This document shows positions 1-11,939 of a stretch of 64,000 nt of DNA, piece by piece; position 1 is the first letter of the stretch; every line of letters starts with the position of its first letter. The stretch spans positions 730,278 through 794,277 of the forward strand of contig UESW01004076.1 in NCBI GenBank assembly GCA_900491605.1. The letters run 5' to 3'. Position numbers and translations under genes: made by a program. The notes under the pieces are model-generated. The model was not told where the DNA came from and did not search any database. It worked only from the letters and a program-made list of their open reading frames with translations. Source of the DNA: Calamus simplicifolius (taxonomy: Eukaryota; Streptophyta; Magnoliopsida; Arecales; Arecaceae).

Positions 1-240
1 TTTGTTGCTGGAAATTAAATAATATACAACAAAACATTTTATTTAGCATTTCAAAATGTAATGCATCATTAAGTTGCAGCAGAATATAAATAATCAAGAC
101 ATAACAAATGTAAATGAGTATAAATGCACAAATACTATTGTCATAAACATTCTGCTTAAATTAATTATTGCATAAATATTATGTAAATTAAATAATCTAG
201 CATTACAAATATTATTGAATAATCAAGACATAAAAAACAG

Positions 241-1055
241 TCAATCCAAACAGCCAGAGGGGGGGGGGGTTTCCTCCCTCCCCTGTGTTAAAAAATTTTT
301 TTTTTTTTGTGATGTGGCCGGGGGGTTTCCTCCCCTCCCCCCTGTTTAAAAAAAAAATTTTTTTTTTTACAGTGGCCTGGCCACCGTGGCCAGGCCACTG
401 CCGGCCACGGCAGCGGCCGTGGCCGGAGAAGACGGCCACGGCAGCGGCCGTGGCCGCCTTGTCCGGCCGCGGCCACGGCCGTGGCCGGCAAGAAAAGAAA
501 GGGGGGGGGGGGGGGTTTCCTCCCCTCCCCCCTGTTTAAAAAAAAATTTTTTTTTTTTTATTACAGTGGCCTGGCCACCGTGGCCAGGCCACTGCCGGCC
601 ACGGCAGCGGCCACGGCAGCGGCCGTGGCCGCCTTGTCCGGCCGCGGCCACGGCCGTGGCCGGACCGAAAAAAGGGGGGGGGGGGGGTTTCCTCCCCTCC
701 CCCCTGTTTAAAAAAAAAAATTTTTTTTTTATTACAGTGGCCTGGCCACCGTGGCCAGGCCACTGCCGGCCACGGCAGCGGCCGTGGCCGGAGAAGACGG
801 CTTGTCCGGCCGCGGCCACGGCCGTGGCCGGACAAGAAAAAAGGGGGGGCGGGGGGGTTTCCTCCCCTCCCCCCTGTTTAAAAAAAAATTTTTTTTTTTT
901 ATTACAGTGGCCTGGCCACCGTGGCCAGGCCACTGCCGGCCACGGCAGCGGCCGTGGCCGGAGAAGACGGCCACGGACCTGCCGTGGCCGGAGAAGACGG
1001 CAGCAGGGAAAAAAAAAAAAAAAAAAATTTTTTTTTTTTGATTTTTGGGGCTAAC
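241..1055. repeat. GC-rich palindromic tandem array (four main units)
   Basis: Units are spaced 194, 171 and 170 bp apart, judged from a shared near-perfect palindrome at 373, 567, 738 and 908 (arms TGGCCTGGCCAC and GTGGCCAGGCCA around a single C). Each unit runs G-tract, CCTCCCC stretch, A-run next to T-run, palindrome, then a GGCCACGGC/GCCGTGGCC-rich block. Several long ORFs cross the array in all frames, but they only reflect composition and encode Pro/Arg/Gly/Lys low-complexity peptides. It may be an internal part of the CACTA element to its right. Confidence 0.85.
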
Positions 1056-1689
1056 CTTGGTGATGGGTAGCCGGAGTCGGAGGAGATCCTCGGGGGGGCT
1101 GGGAGTCGGAGGAGATCGCCGGAGTTTCGAGCTTTAGTCACGGCGGCGGCGGCTAGGTCAGACGGGAAGGAGGAAAGAAGAAAGGGGGGGTTAAATATAG
1201 GCAATTAGCGACGCCAATTTGCGTCGCTAATTCGCGCAATTTTTTTTTTTTTTCTTAGCGACGCACGTGGGCGTCGCTAATCCATCGTTAATAAATGTAA
1301 AAATACTTTTATGAAAATATAGCGACGCCAATAAATGCGTCGCTAACGCGTCGCTAAATTGGCGCCATCCCTGGCGGGAAAAATAATTTTATTTTCTAAT
1401 AATTGCGTCGCTAAGGCGTCGCAATATTTTTTTAATAATTTAATTGATTAATAAAAAAGTTATTACATATATTGCGACGCAATAAGTGCGTCGCAATTAT
1501 TTTTAAATATTTTTAAATGAAAATATTTAAATTTATTATAATAATTGCGACGACAAATTGCGTCGCAATTATTTTTTAATATTTTAATCAGCTATATTTA
1601 TAATTAATGTTAATAATTGCGACGATAAATTGCATCGCAATTTATTTTATAAAATTTTTAATTACATAAATTATTTAAAAAATATTGCG

Positions 1690-2945
1690 ACGATCGGCCG
1701 ATCCAACGGTTGCGATCGATCCAAGCCCTGATCCCGATCGGCGATCCGATCGCGGACCGCGGCAATCGGTCCGATCGGCAAAGATCCGATGGTTGCGATC
1801 GATCCAAGCCGTGATCCCGATCGGCCACATATCTCGGACCAATCCGTCCGAGATCGGCGACGATTTGCGATCGATCCCGTGATCCGATCGGCCATATCTC
1901 GGACGTTGCAATCCGTCCGAGATCGGCGATGATCCGACGGTTGCGATCGATCCAAGCCCTGATCCCGATCGGCCACGACCGATCTCGGACCGTTGCAATC
2001 CGTCCGAGATCGGCGACGATCCGACGGTTGCGATCGATCCAAGCCCTGATCCCGATCGGCCACGACCTATCTCGGACAGTTGCAATCCGTCCGAGATCGG
2101 CGACGATCCGATGGTTGCAATCGATCCAAGCCATGATCCCGATCGGCCACAACCTATCTCGGACAGTTGCAATCCGTCCGAGATCGGCGACGATCCGACG
2201 GTTGCGATCGATCCAAGCCGTGATCCCGATCGGCCACGACCTATCTCGGACGCAATCCGTCCGAGATCGGCGATGATCCGACGGTTGCGATCGATCCAAG
2301 CCCTGATCCGATCGGCGACGACCGATCGCGGACCGCGGCAATCGGTCCGATCGGCAAAGGTCCGACGGTTGCGATCGATCCAAGCCCTGATCCCGATCGG
2401 CCACGACCTATCTCGGACAGTTGCAATCCGTCCGAGATCGACGACGATCCGACTGTTGCGATCGATCCAAGCCGTGATCCCGATCGGCCACGACCGATCT
2501 CGGACAGTTGCAATCCGTCGATATCGGTGATGATCCGACGGTTGCGATCGATCCAAGCCCTGATCCCGATCGGCCACGACCTATCTCGGACCGTTGCAAT
2601 CCGTCCGAGATCGGCGACGATCCGACGGTTGCGATCGATCCAAGCCCTGATCCGATCGGCCACGACCGATCTCGGACAGTTGCAATCCGTCCGAGATCGG
2701 CGACGATCCGACGGTTGCGATCGATCCAAGCCCTGATCCCGATCGGCCACGACCGATCTCGAACCGTGGCGATCCGTCCGAAATCGACGACGATCCAACG
2801 GTTGCGATAGATCCAAGCCCTGATCCCGATCAGCGATGACCGATCGCGGACCGCGGCAATCGGTTCGATCGACGACGATCCGAGGGTTGCGATCAATCCA
2901 AGCCCTTATTCTGATCGGTCACGATCGATTTTGGACCGATCGCTA
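1690..2945. repeat. 87-bp minisatellite inside the CACTA arm
   Basis: About 14 tandem copies. The recurring GATCGGCGACGATCCGACGG block falls at 1921 (as GATCGGCGATGATC), 2008 and 2095, giving an exact 87-bp period. Units contain CGATCGATCC, CCCGATCGGCC and a TCGGACNGTTGCAATCCGTCCGA inverted repeat. The array is GC- and CpG-rich in contrast to the AT-rich arms on both sides. Long overlapping ORFs on both strands are artefacts of the 3n period (29 codons). Confidence 0.9.
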
Positions 2946-3114
2946 TTTAACATAATTAATTTTTTTAAATATATAACGACGCAAAGGGTTGCATCGTATT
3001 TTTTTAATATGATAATTATAATATATAAAAATTTAACTTTAATTCAAATAATTACGATGCAACAAGTACATCACTATATTAAAACATAATTTTTCAAATT
3101 AATATTTTCGCTTA

Positions 3115-4205
3115 TTACATCGCTAATGCGTTGCTATTTAACATAATTAATTTTTTAAAAAGATTGCAACTCAATGTGTTACGTCGTAATTATTTTTTCT
3201 CATATTTATAATTTATCAAATTTAATTTTATTTAAAATTATTGCGACACATTTATTGCGTCGCTATATTAAAAAATAATTTTAATTTATTTTCTAGTTTA
3301 TTGCGTCACTAATGCGTCACTATTTAAAATATTTATTTTTTTCCAAAATATTGCGACGCACTGGGTGGCGTCGCAATATTTTTTTAAAATATTAGTACTG
3401 TAAAAAATATAATTCCATTTAAATTATTTGCGATGCAATTGTGTCGTCGCTAATTTAAAATTAATTTTCCTATTTTTTTAGTTTATTGCGTCGCTAAGGC
3501 ATCGCTATTTAAAATATTAAATTCTTTTCAAAATATTGCGACGCACTGGTTGGCGTCGCAATATTTTTTAAAATATTACCACTGAAAAAAATATAATTTC
3601 ATTTAAATTATTTGCGACGCAATTGTTGCATCGCTATATTAAAAATAATTTTTCTATTTTACAATTTTATTGCGTCGCTAAGGCGTCGCTATTTAAAATA
3701 TTTAATTCTTTGAAAACATTGTGACGCACTGTTAGGCGTCGCAATATTTTGTAAACTATTTATACTTTAAACAATATAATTTTATTTAAATTATTTGCGA
3801 CGCATTTGTTGCGTCGCTAAATAATAAATTATTTTTCTTATTTTCTAATTTATTGCATCGCTAATGCGTCACTATTTAATATATTTAATTCTTTTAAAAA
3901 CTTTGCGACGCAATTTGATGCGTCGCAATATTTTTTTCCGATAATTAGATTTTATAAAATTTAATTTAATTTCAATTATTTGTGACGCAATTGGTGCGTC
4001 GCTAAATTAAAAAATAATTTTTCTAATTATCTATTTTATTGCGTCGCTAATGCGTCGCTATTTAAAATATTTAATTCTGTAAAATAAATTGCGACGCAAT
4101 ATTTGCGTCGCAGTAGTTTTATTAATATTTATTTTATAAAAATTAATTTAAAAATATTGCGACGCAATATTTGCGTCGTAATATTAAAATTTAATTTTTT
4201 TTTGA
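3115..4205. repeat. ~184-bp subterminal tandem repeat of the CACTA element
   Basis: The landmark TTATTGCGTCGCTAANGCGTC recurs near 3300, 3483, 3668, 3850 and 4036, about 184 bp apart. Each unit has three paired GCGACGCA/TGCGTCGC inverted motifs separated by AT-rich spacers. Diverged motifs such as TGTGACGCA and TTGCATCGC are frequent and are mostly CpG-decay changes. Confidence 0.8.
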
Positions 4206-4337
4206 TTTTTGGCTAATTGAGTCGCTAATGCGTCGCAATATTTTGTTGTCACAAAGGCGTCGCAAAGAGGTCGCAATTTAGCGACGCAAAATTGCGTCGC
4301 TAAATTTGCGTCACTATTTCGGTATTTTTTTGTAGTG

Positions 4338-4732
4338 AATCATCCGGTTCAAATAAGATGAATCCAATCCCACTAGTTCTAACATTCCATTCACAAAAGT
4401 TATGGCTAATCATGAGATGCCAATCTTATCAAGCAAGTCATAAAGACTCAAAGTATCAACAAAATGGATAAGAGGGACCCCGGATCAAGGTATGAACAGT
4501 CAAGCAAATACTTAGAAAGTTTTCTCATCTTCTTTCTAACTCTAATTCGAGTTTCTTCAAGCTTACAGTTGTGATTTTGATCACTAACTTGAGCATCGTA
4601 GGATCCCCGCCAGAATATTTGATCCCTGGGACTTCTTATAGATCTCGGAGCTGAAGCGAAGCTTCTTCACCAAATTTATGGCCCGTTTACTGATGCTCAA
4701 GGATGTTGACTCAAGGTGATCAGGCATCATCA
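4338..4732 (+). mobile_element. 3' part of a solo-type LTR interrupted by the CACTA insertion
   Basis: This stretch shares landmarks with the solo LTRs at 33776, 35692 and 59319: a pyrimidine-rich tract, 'gatcactaacttgagca', 'ggacttctt' and a terminal GGCATCATCA (GGCATCAACA in the others). Its 5' part would lie left of the CACTA element, outside the window or lost. The family assignment rests on shared motifs, not an alignment. Confidence 0.55.
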
Positions 4733-6390
4733 ATCCACAGTGACAAACCACCTACTATTATGTCTATTTGAGCGTATAAAGCATGAAAAATACTTCCAAA
4801 GCTGAAGGAAATCTTAGGTCTGATTTATCGAAATACAAAAGATCTTTGGCTTGTCAAGCTAAGAAGGCAAAACGATGAGATCTCCATTTCTTGGATGGCA
4901 AGGTATTGCCATGTGTATCTATGGTTTAGTTATAATACATGAAAAATTTGCATCATTGTCAAATTCAAAGATGAGTAATGTTATCATAATGAAAATATAT
5001 ATGACCAGTAGAGCATAAAATGCTTGTAAATAAGTTTCATTTAGTTTAGAAAATTCTTTTCCATGGATCAAATATTCTGAGAACATTGCCTTCTCGAAAA
5101 ATTTTGGACAATTAATATAATGGTGCCATGATCTTATAGGTATGAAAAACCTTAATAAATAAATGGAATTTTTTTATAAATATTTTAGAACATGCATTCA
5201 AGATAATCAAGACTCCCTGTGATCACCAAACGCTTGCTTTCAGATACCAGTGCACGCGGCTGGTTCTTTTAAATAACTGACGTACAGATAGACTGAAAAC
5301 AAATTCTAATTGGTAGTTGGTTACCAAAATTCTGCTTATCATTAAGAATGACTCTTCCATGCGTCATGCATGCAAGCGTCCATACATAAATACATGCTTA
5401 TATCGTGTACGTATATGCGCATGTATAGTTTCAAATAATCAGATATCTGAATGAGAAGCAAACCTGGTGGCAGTTTAATCATGGTTATGTGGGTTGGAAT
5501 GGTAAGCCCTAGCTACCCTTGATGAATCATCACTCATCTATTTTCCCAAACTGAACGCATCTAATGCCAGGGCCAAATTTTGAAACCATATGGAACTGGG
5601 CTGATCTATGGCAAATTCTATTGACAGCATGAGATTAGTACATTAAAATTAAGTGTTCTTTTTAATTATAGAGGGCATGATGAGTCTATTCTCCATTAAA
5701 TATACTTCAATGAGGATGAATTTCAAATGTATGTGATGAAGACGTGTGGCAGAACGAGATGACAATTGTTAAAAATATACTGGTTGACTAAGACAATAGA
5801 TTAAAAAAAAATCCTGAATTCATAACCTAAGCCCTAATTAGCTAAAATTAATTGATCTAGATTACTCTAACTTCATGAATTAATCTAACCAATAAGATTA
5901 AGAAATAATTTTGAGCCAATCATTGCCAAAGGGCTCAACCCATAGCTAATTCACTTCCTATGCTTATAAATAGAAGAGCAAGGCTTCATTGAGAATTATA
6001 TAAGGCCTACTTTCTCTCTCTTTTTTTATTTTTATTTTTACTATATTCTCTCAATTTTAATTACTAACTTGAGCTGAAAGATTTTTTTCGAAAGAAAGCA
6101 AGAGGCACGTTTTAGATAAGGTTTATGCTTTACTAGTTTTCTTTCTAAATGAATCTTATCTATTAGTGCCAAGGTTACCTATAGCATAGCCGGCTTGCTA
6201 GTGTTCTCATCTTAGGGTGAATGGAAAACTCTTCCTGCACCGCTCCCTGGGCCGTGGCACGCGCGCCCGCACGGGCGCACAGCCAATGCCGCGCCCCGAT
6301 GCGCGGCTTCGTGCACTGGAGGCGATGCACAAAGTCGCCTCCTAGGGTGAATAACTAAGGATCCTTTTGGGCCTGTTTGATTAGATAGTT
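4733..6390. other. Intergenic; possible decayed LTR at about 5768-6350
   Basis: No coding region is convincing. From 5768 (TGTTAAAAATATACTGG) the sequence has LTR-like features: a TATA-like CTTATAAATAGAAGAG near 5963, a pyrimidine tract near 6010 and an 'actaacttgagct' motif near 6063. A GC-rich patch at 6240-6340 (GCGCGCCCGCACGGGCGC) contains short inverted repeats. Ends and TSD were not resolved. Confidence 0.35.
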
Positions 6391-7266
6391 CACTATAAGA
6401 AAATTAAAATATAGCGACGCCAAACTGCATCGCTAATGCATCGCTAAACAAGATATAGCGACGCATTAGCGACCCAATAAAAGCATCGCTAAAATGTCCG
6501 TCGCAATTTCAATTTGTTGCAATTGCGTCGCCAAACAGCGACTCTCTGCGATGCCCTAAATGCATCGTAATATATTGCGACGTCCCTAAATGCGTCACAA
6601 TATTGCGACACAGCCTAAATGCGTCACTACTTTAAAAATAATTTTTTTAAAAATATTTGCGATGAAAAATCTCGTCGCAATTGCATCGCTAATTAATTAA
6701 TTTATTTTAAAAAATTAAAATAAAATAATTTTTTATTTTTTAAATTAATCACGACAAAAAATAGCATCTCTAATTTATTTATTTATTTTTTAAAAAAATA
6801 AAATTAATTAATTTTTAATTTTTTAAAAATAATTGCGATGCCCTTAAATACGTCGCAATATTGCGATGATACTAATGTGTCGTTACTTTAAAAATAATTT
6901 TTTTAAAAAAATTGCGATAAAAATCTTGTCACAATTGCATCGCTAATTAATTTATTTATTTAAAAAAATAATTTTTAATTTTTTTAAATTAATTGTGACA
7001 GAAAATAACGTCGCTAATTAATTTATTTATTTTAAAAAAATAAAGTAAATTAATTTTTAATTTTTAAAGTAAATTAATTTATTTATTTAAAAAATAAATT
7101 AATATAAATTAAACTTCCTAATACAATGTAATTGCTAATACATTGACCAAAACAATCATTACAAAATTTTTAAAAATAGATAAAAATTTATTTATTAATT
7201 ATTTAAAATTTTCATACAAAACAGAAAAAATAAAAAAATACATCAAGTAGTGAAAAAAAAAATACA

Positions 7267-8430
7267 TCATATATTTGCAGGCGGCTGTGGAGGCTGGGGA
7301 GGCTGGAATGGACCCTGCGACATGAGACGAACTAATTCCTGCATCTGACGCATCTGCTCTCTCATCTCTGCAAGCTCCTTCTAAACCTCCTGGCGAACTT
7401 CCTCCATGATAGATCTCCGGATGTCGTCTAACTGCTCGGGAGGAATATCGTCAGAACCATGCGAACTAGAGCTCTGATGGGAAAAATATCTAGAAGCTCT
7501 GGTGCCCAAACCATAGACCCTACGATCTCACGGCTGGGCACCAATAGCCTCCAAAAACACACATCGACTCTCCTCTGATGAGAGTTCGACGGGCGGCCCC
7601 CCATCGGTGGAGTCGACCTGCGAAGCCTGAGACTGAAGCTCCTCGACTCGTGCTTTTGAATTATAAAATCAATAATAAATGAATCAATATATAAAGCTGA
7701 ATAAAATTTTTGAAATTAAATAAATAAAATATAAAGCTAATTTCTTACCCCAACCTCCCGTGATCGTGTATCGACCCATGAACCGTCCTTCCTGGTGTGT
7801 GTCGCCCTGAATAGACGAAACTCACCAGGATCTCTATCCTCCTGCTCGGACTACAAAAGCAGAAGAAAGAATATAAATGCAAGTATTTATAAATGACTGA
7901 ATTAGTATTTAAATTGTTTATGTTTTTTTACCATACGACGCATGTGCTCCTGAATAGAAATGGAACCTGCAGTGTGACAGGAGAGGCCCATGCCACGACC
8001 GCCCTTCTCAGATCGGCGGTTCATGCTGGCTGATGCGAACCTCCTCATCCATGCCTCGGACTGCTATGCATGCTGCCAGCTGGCCCAAATACCCTTCGGC
8101 ACATGCCCTGGACGGTCACCCGAACTCCTCCAATGATAAAGCATGTCGGAGTATCAGCGTGCCGCAAGAGCATTCCATGCTGCCCTAATGGTATCATGGA
8201 TGGTAGGGTCCTACATAAACTTTTTCTGCATTGAAATAAACAGTTAGTTTCAAAATATATTAAGATTAAAAATTTTATATTAGTTATAAAATGTATTTAA
8301 AAAGTTTACTTGAAACTCTAAAAAATAGAACTCCCTCGTGGCCGCAGATACATGGTGCCAATCGTAGCCACTGGGATCAGCACGACTCTGAAATATAAAG
8401 CTGATCTGGCTCGATACAGTATGCTGCTCA
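7267..8430 (-). pseudogene. CACTA-associated transposase fragment (Transposase_24-like)
   Basis: Read on the minus strand, the 5' piece (about 8430-8300) gives ...SRADPSGYDWHHVSAATREF. After an AT-rich intron-like gap, about 8228-7940 gives an AAWNALAARYSDMLYHWR core, W-A-S-W, NRR and a GGRGMG stretch. The 3' end (about 7440-7267) gives an EEVRQEV/KELAEMREQMRQM coiled coil and a PQPPQPPQP tail before TGA at 7267. This order matches plant Ptta/En/Spm (PF03004-type) proteins of CACTA elements. In-frame stops (TAG in KFM*DP near 8215 and in EV*KE near 7382) show it is dead. Exon limits are approximate. Confidence 0.7.
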
Positions 8431-8448
8431 ATAAAGCTGTTAAAAAAA

Positions 8449-9182
8449 CTAATTAAAATAAGTAATTAACTTAAAAAATAAACATATAGTTACAATTAGT
8501 ATATACTTACAGTCCATCGGCATCCAATCGAAGTACGGTGTGACCGACCAAAGAAGAACTCTCAGAGGTCTATGCCGATCGGGTAGAGGAAAATACAGGA
8601 TGAGCATCGATGCCTGGAGAGGCGGAATCCATGCGTCAGGGATGGTAGTGGGATGTGACGCACCAGGGCTATGTCCGTCAGGGGTAGATCTACCTCGGTC
8701 CATCATATTGTAAATACTAAAGATTAATGCAATGCAATATAATTACAAATAATTAATATATAAAAAATTAACACTTATAAAAATAAATCGAAATTGAATG
8801 AACCTCTATATCTTTAATCAGTGTCATTTGTTTCATGAAATGTTGGTTCAACATCTGATGTCGTATCGGACTATGATTCAGTTTCATTATCATCGGAAGA
8901 AAACCGAACATTTGCATCCTTAATTTCTTGGACATCATCATTTAAATCTCTAAGTGATGTTTTAGGAGCCCTTGTGTCGTCCTCAATTGCATACATTTTC
9001 ATCTCATCCTCTTGAAATACAGGGCACTCAGTTGATTGATTTGATGAAATCTCATCTAATATGATTGTTGAACGTGGAACGATTTTTGGAAACAGCCCAC
9101 CAATCTCGCTTGTCGTTGCGTAAACTTGGATATCCACAGTAAAACACTTGCTGAGCTTGGGATGCAAGAATGAATGGTTCAT
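8449..9182 (-). pseudogene. Unidentified ORF remnants inside the CACTA element
   Basis: Two open stretches on the minus strand, 8706-8449 (85 codons) and 9182-8871 (103 codons, rich in Asp/Glu toward its end), lie upstream of the transposase-like fragment in the same orientation. I recognise no domain. They may be 5' exons of the same gene or a remnant of a second CACTA gene. Coding potential is uncertain. Confidence 0.3.
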
Positions 9183-9383
9183 ATTTCTGCAATCTTGGAT
9201 ATCTCATCTAATAGTTTTTTGCGTCGCTATTGAGTTGCTAAATAGCGACGCAGTTTTCTGGGGTCGCTAATTGTGTCGCTATTTTTTATTGTCGCTGAGG
9301 CATCGCAATTTGGTCGCAAATAGCGACGCAAAGATGCGTCGCTATTTCAGTATTTTCTTGTTGTGGTTGTTGGCCAACAGCTA

Positions 9384-9641
9384 AGATGCGTTTGATTTAT
9401 TAATAGGATTAATGTAGTATGGGATTGCTAATCTCATCCCATTAGATTGAAAATATAAGGAATGGATGGGATTACCAACGTTATATTTTGCGACATGGGT
9501 TATCAGTAAAATGATAGGGCCATGCATGATGATGAAATGATGATTTATCAATTCAGACTCTACTTTTTCAAATATAGGATTGGAGTGGGAATCCAATCCA
9601 ATCCAACCCAATATTGTCCTGTTGGTGAACCAAAGGCACCC
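9384..9641. mobile_element. MITE, PIF/Harbinger-like
   Basis: The left end AGATGCGTTTGATT and the reverse complement of the right end GGGTGCCTTTGGTTCA form imperfect terminal inverted repeats. The flanks are CTA on the left and TTA on the right, compatible with a decayed 3-bp TWA target duplication. Length is 258 bp and AT-rich, with no coding capacity. Confidence 0.45.
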
Positions 9642-10359
9642 TTAAAAGTACGTCAACAGTCAACCCAAGCGAAGCCAACTGTTGTAAACTAGGAAAATAT
9701 TTGAAACCTTTCATCCTTCAAGACCAGCATGAAGCATCTGCAGTAATATCTCCAAACGTTGTTCTTCATATATTCTGCATTGTAGAACATAAGCAACTCC
9801 AAAACAGTGAAAAGCAATGTGTGGCAGCGCTTGTTAATGACCCCATAGGCATGCAGATCAAATTACGTTGATAAGTAGAGATGGGTATCGGACCGTACCA
9901 CCCATAGGTCAGTACGGTCCGATATGAACCGGACCATGCCAACACGGCCCATTAAGCCATGCCCTGTCAGGCTCGAAAAATTCGGTCCGTCGGTCTAGCA
10001 TGGCCCATCAGGGCCTGATAAATAATTTAAATAAAAAAATATTTTTTAATAAATTAAAAAATTATTAAAAATAAAGGAATTTATTAATATGAAGCCACCT
10101 TAATGATGGAGAGTTTGGCATAGACCACTACTAGTTTATTAATTTAAAATTAAAATGGTACATAAAGGGAGGGGGGCTAGGCCTGACCTCCAAAATACAA
10201 TAAGAAAGAAAAAATAGAGAGTATTCATTTTAACAATTAAAATAATAAAAATATATAATTATAAAAATAAAGATAACTTACTTATCAGTAGTATTTATGT
10301 CATTATCATTTTCGCTGGTTAAGTAATGTTCATCTTTATCTTGAAGCCTCACCTCGCCT

Positions 10360-10510
10360 CAGCATCCCATCAATCTCTGAAGCAGAAAAGTATCTCAACC
10401 ATCTCGCCAATCAACCTACTTCTCTTTTCGTCCAGAACACGCTAACCTGCACTGAAAGCATATTCTGATGCTATTATGGACATGCACAGCTAAAATATCT
10501 CGTGCAATGG
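10360..10510 (-). pseudogene. hAT transposase C-terminal (dimerisation) fragment
   Basis: The minus-strand reading gives IIASEYAFSAG, a stop codon, then RVLDEKRSRLIGEMVEILFC, matching the conserved hAT C-terminal block (usually SE.AFS.GGRVLDEYRS.L). A second in-frame TGA follows in FRD*WDAEA. Only this short block survives, so no functional transposase is made. Limits are approximate. Confidence 0.75.
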
Positions 10511-10720
10511 TAGACATAATATGATATTAATTTCTAATACTCTTCCACCAAGCTAATACATTTAGATTTTCTATTTGATCTTCATATATGCAGAATGAAG
10601 ATTGTTTCGTAAATAAAATTTTAATTATTATATAAAAAATATCTTTTTTTAAGTTTATCATTGCTATTATTTTGACTAAAATAACAATATCAACACCATG
10701 CCTTTTATTTATTTGCAAGA

Positions 10721-10722
<2 letters not shown>

Positions 10723-10784
<62 letters not shown>
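10723..10784. repeat. (TA)n microsatellite
   Basis: An uninterrupted TA dinucleotide run of about 60 bp inside the hAT remnant. Confidence 0.95.
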
Positions 10785-10786
<2 letters not shown>

Positions 10787-11939
10787 AGCTAAGTACATAA
10801 TAAAAATTTAGTACTTTGTGTTATTTGGTGCTGTTTCTGAAACTATGGGCTATTATTGTACATTTTGACATTCCATAATGTAATATTATTTATAAAAGTT
10901 TTTAAATCATGAATTTAAAATTCAAATTTTAATAGAATTATAATTTTTTACATTGATAATTTTATCTTCATTCTAAAGATATGAAAGTAAAATTTGCATT
11001 TTTTTCATTCATGATCACCTATAATTACATATAAGAAATTATTTTTAAAACTATTTTTTATGCAACTAAATGTATAAAAAATTAAAAACGGTCTTTGGAT
11101 AATTTTTGCTTAAAAAATTATATTATTTAAGAAAATAACAAAGGAGCACTAAAACTCAATTATTTCATTTGTAGCAACTGTGAGTATCTCATCAGCATAT
11201 TCGAGCACCGAGGGTCTCTGAATGGTCAAGGCTATCTCGGTAACTTCATCTAAAGAAAAAAAAATTATAAGAGACAATAAGATATCTACTGTTGAAAGGT
11301 GCCAACCCAATTCTATGTCACTTGGCTGAAACTGAGCCAATAATTTTTTTTAATAAAAAATAATGTAAGAATTATTTTTTAAAAAAATAAAAAGTCTAAT
11401 CCAATAATTTTATAAAAAAAATAATGCACGGCCCACGGTTGTTTTTTAAAAAAATAAAAAATTAAGCCAATAATTTTGTAAAAACAAAAATTGCTCATGC
11501 ACGGCCCAAAATGGGCCACGTGCCGTACCAAGCCATCAAAAATTTTTAACAAGCCATGCCCGATACGGCCTGTTAAATTAGCCGACCCGATAGGTCTAGA
11601 TCGTGCTGTGTCAAGGCACAGTCCAGTGCCCACCTCTATAATGATAGGGCGAGGCTCTCAAGGCGCAGCTCATTAGATGGGTTGTCCATCCTCAGGTTTT
11701 GTCTCGGCCAAGTACATCCCTATGAGGACATCAATTTTTTGGGACTAGTTAACAAGGATTGTCCCAAAAGCAAACATTCAAAATTATGTTTGTGCTTAAA
11801 GAGAATGATGAGAAGCACGCTGTGTTATTGGCTTTTGTCGGTAAAGGCTAGGGGTAAGAATAGGTTGGATTAGATGAATATTATGTGAGTTAATTTATTT
11901 TAAAATTTATAAGCATAAAAAGAAAAAAAAAATTATATC

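Larger units (their letters stand above)
1200..4337. mobile_element. CACTA (En/Spm) transposon, right arm; left end not found
   Basis: The right terminus reads ...CGGTATTTTTTTGTAGTG and ends at 4337; its reverse complement starts CACTACAAAAAAATACCG, the CACTA signature. Inward lie dozens of GCGACGCAA/TTGCGTCGC motifs as inverted pairs about 10-40 bp apart in AT-rich sequence. These resemble the subterminal repeats bound by En/Spm TNPA-type proteins. The first base given is only where these motifs begin; the true left end is probably outside the window. The base triplet after the end is AAT (putative TSD). The element sits inside an LTR whose 3' part resumes at 4338. Confidence 0.8.
6391..9365. 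mobile_element. Complete CACTA transposon copy with TSD
   Basis: The left end is CACTATAAGAAAATTAAAAT and the right end (reverse complement) is CACAACAAGAAAATACTGAA; both continue into ATAGCGACG. The terminal repeats match over about 29 bp with few differences. The flanking 3-bp TSD is GTT at 6388-6390 and 9366-9368. GCGACGC subterminal motifs lie just inside both ends. At 2975 bp it is much shorter than autonomous CACTA elements and carries only remnants of transposase-type genes on the minus strand, so it is non-autonomous. Confidence 0.92.
9876..11638. mobile_element. Degenerate hAT transposon
   Basis: The ends TAGAGATGGGTATCGG and, inverted, TAGAGGTGGGCACTGG are of the typical plant hAT type. 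Both terminal regions are rich in GGCCC/GGGCC tracts (for example CGGACCATGCCAACACGGCC on the left and CATGCCCGATACGGCC on the right). A hAT transposase C-terminal fragment lies inside on the minus strand. I could not find a clean 8-bp TSD. The middle is AT-rich with a dinucleotide repeat. Confidence 0.7.

Noticed and set aside
212..1204. Overlapping ORFs of up to 222 codons on both strands
   Set aside because: They arise from the GC-rich tandem array; the peptides are Pro/Arg/Gly/Lys low complexity and equally open in several frames.
1658..2896. Long ORFs (up to 300 codons) on both strands
   Set aside because: The 87-bp repeat has a period divisible by 3 and no stops in some frames; there is no domain and no codon signal.
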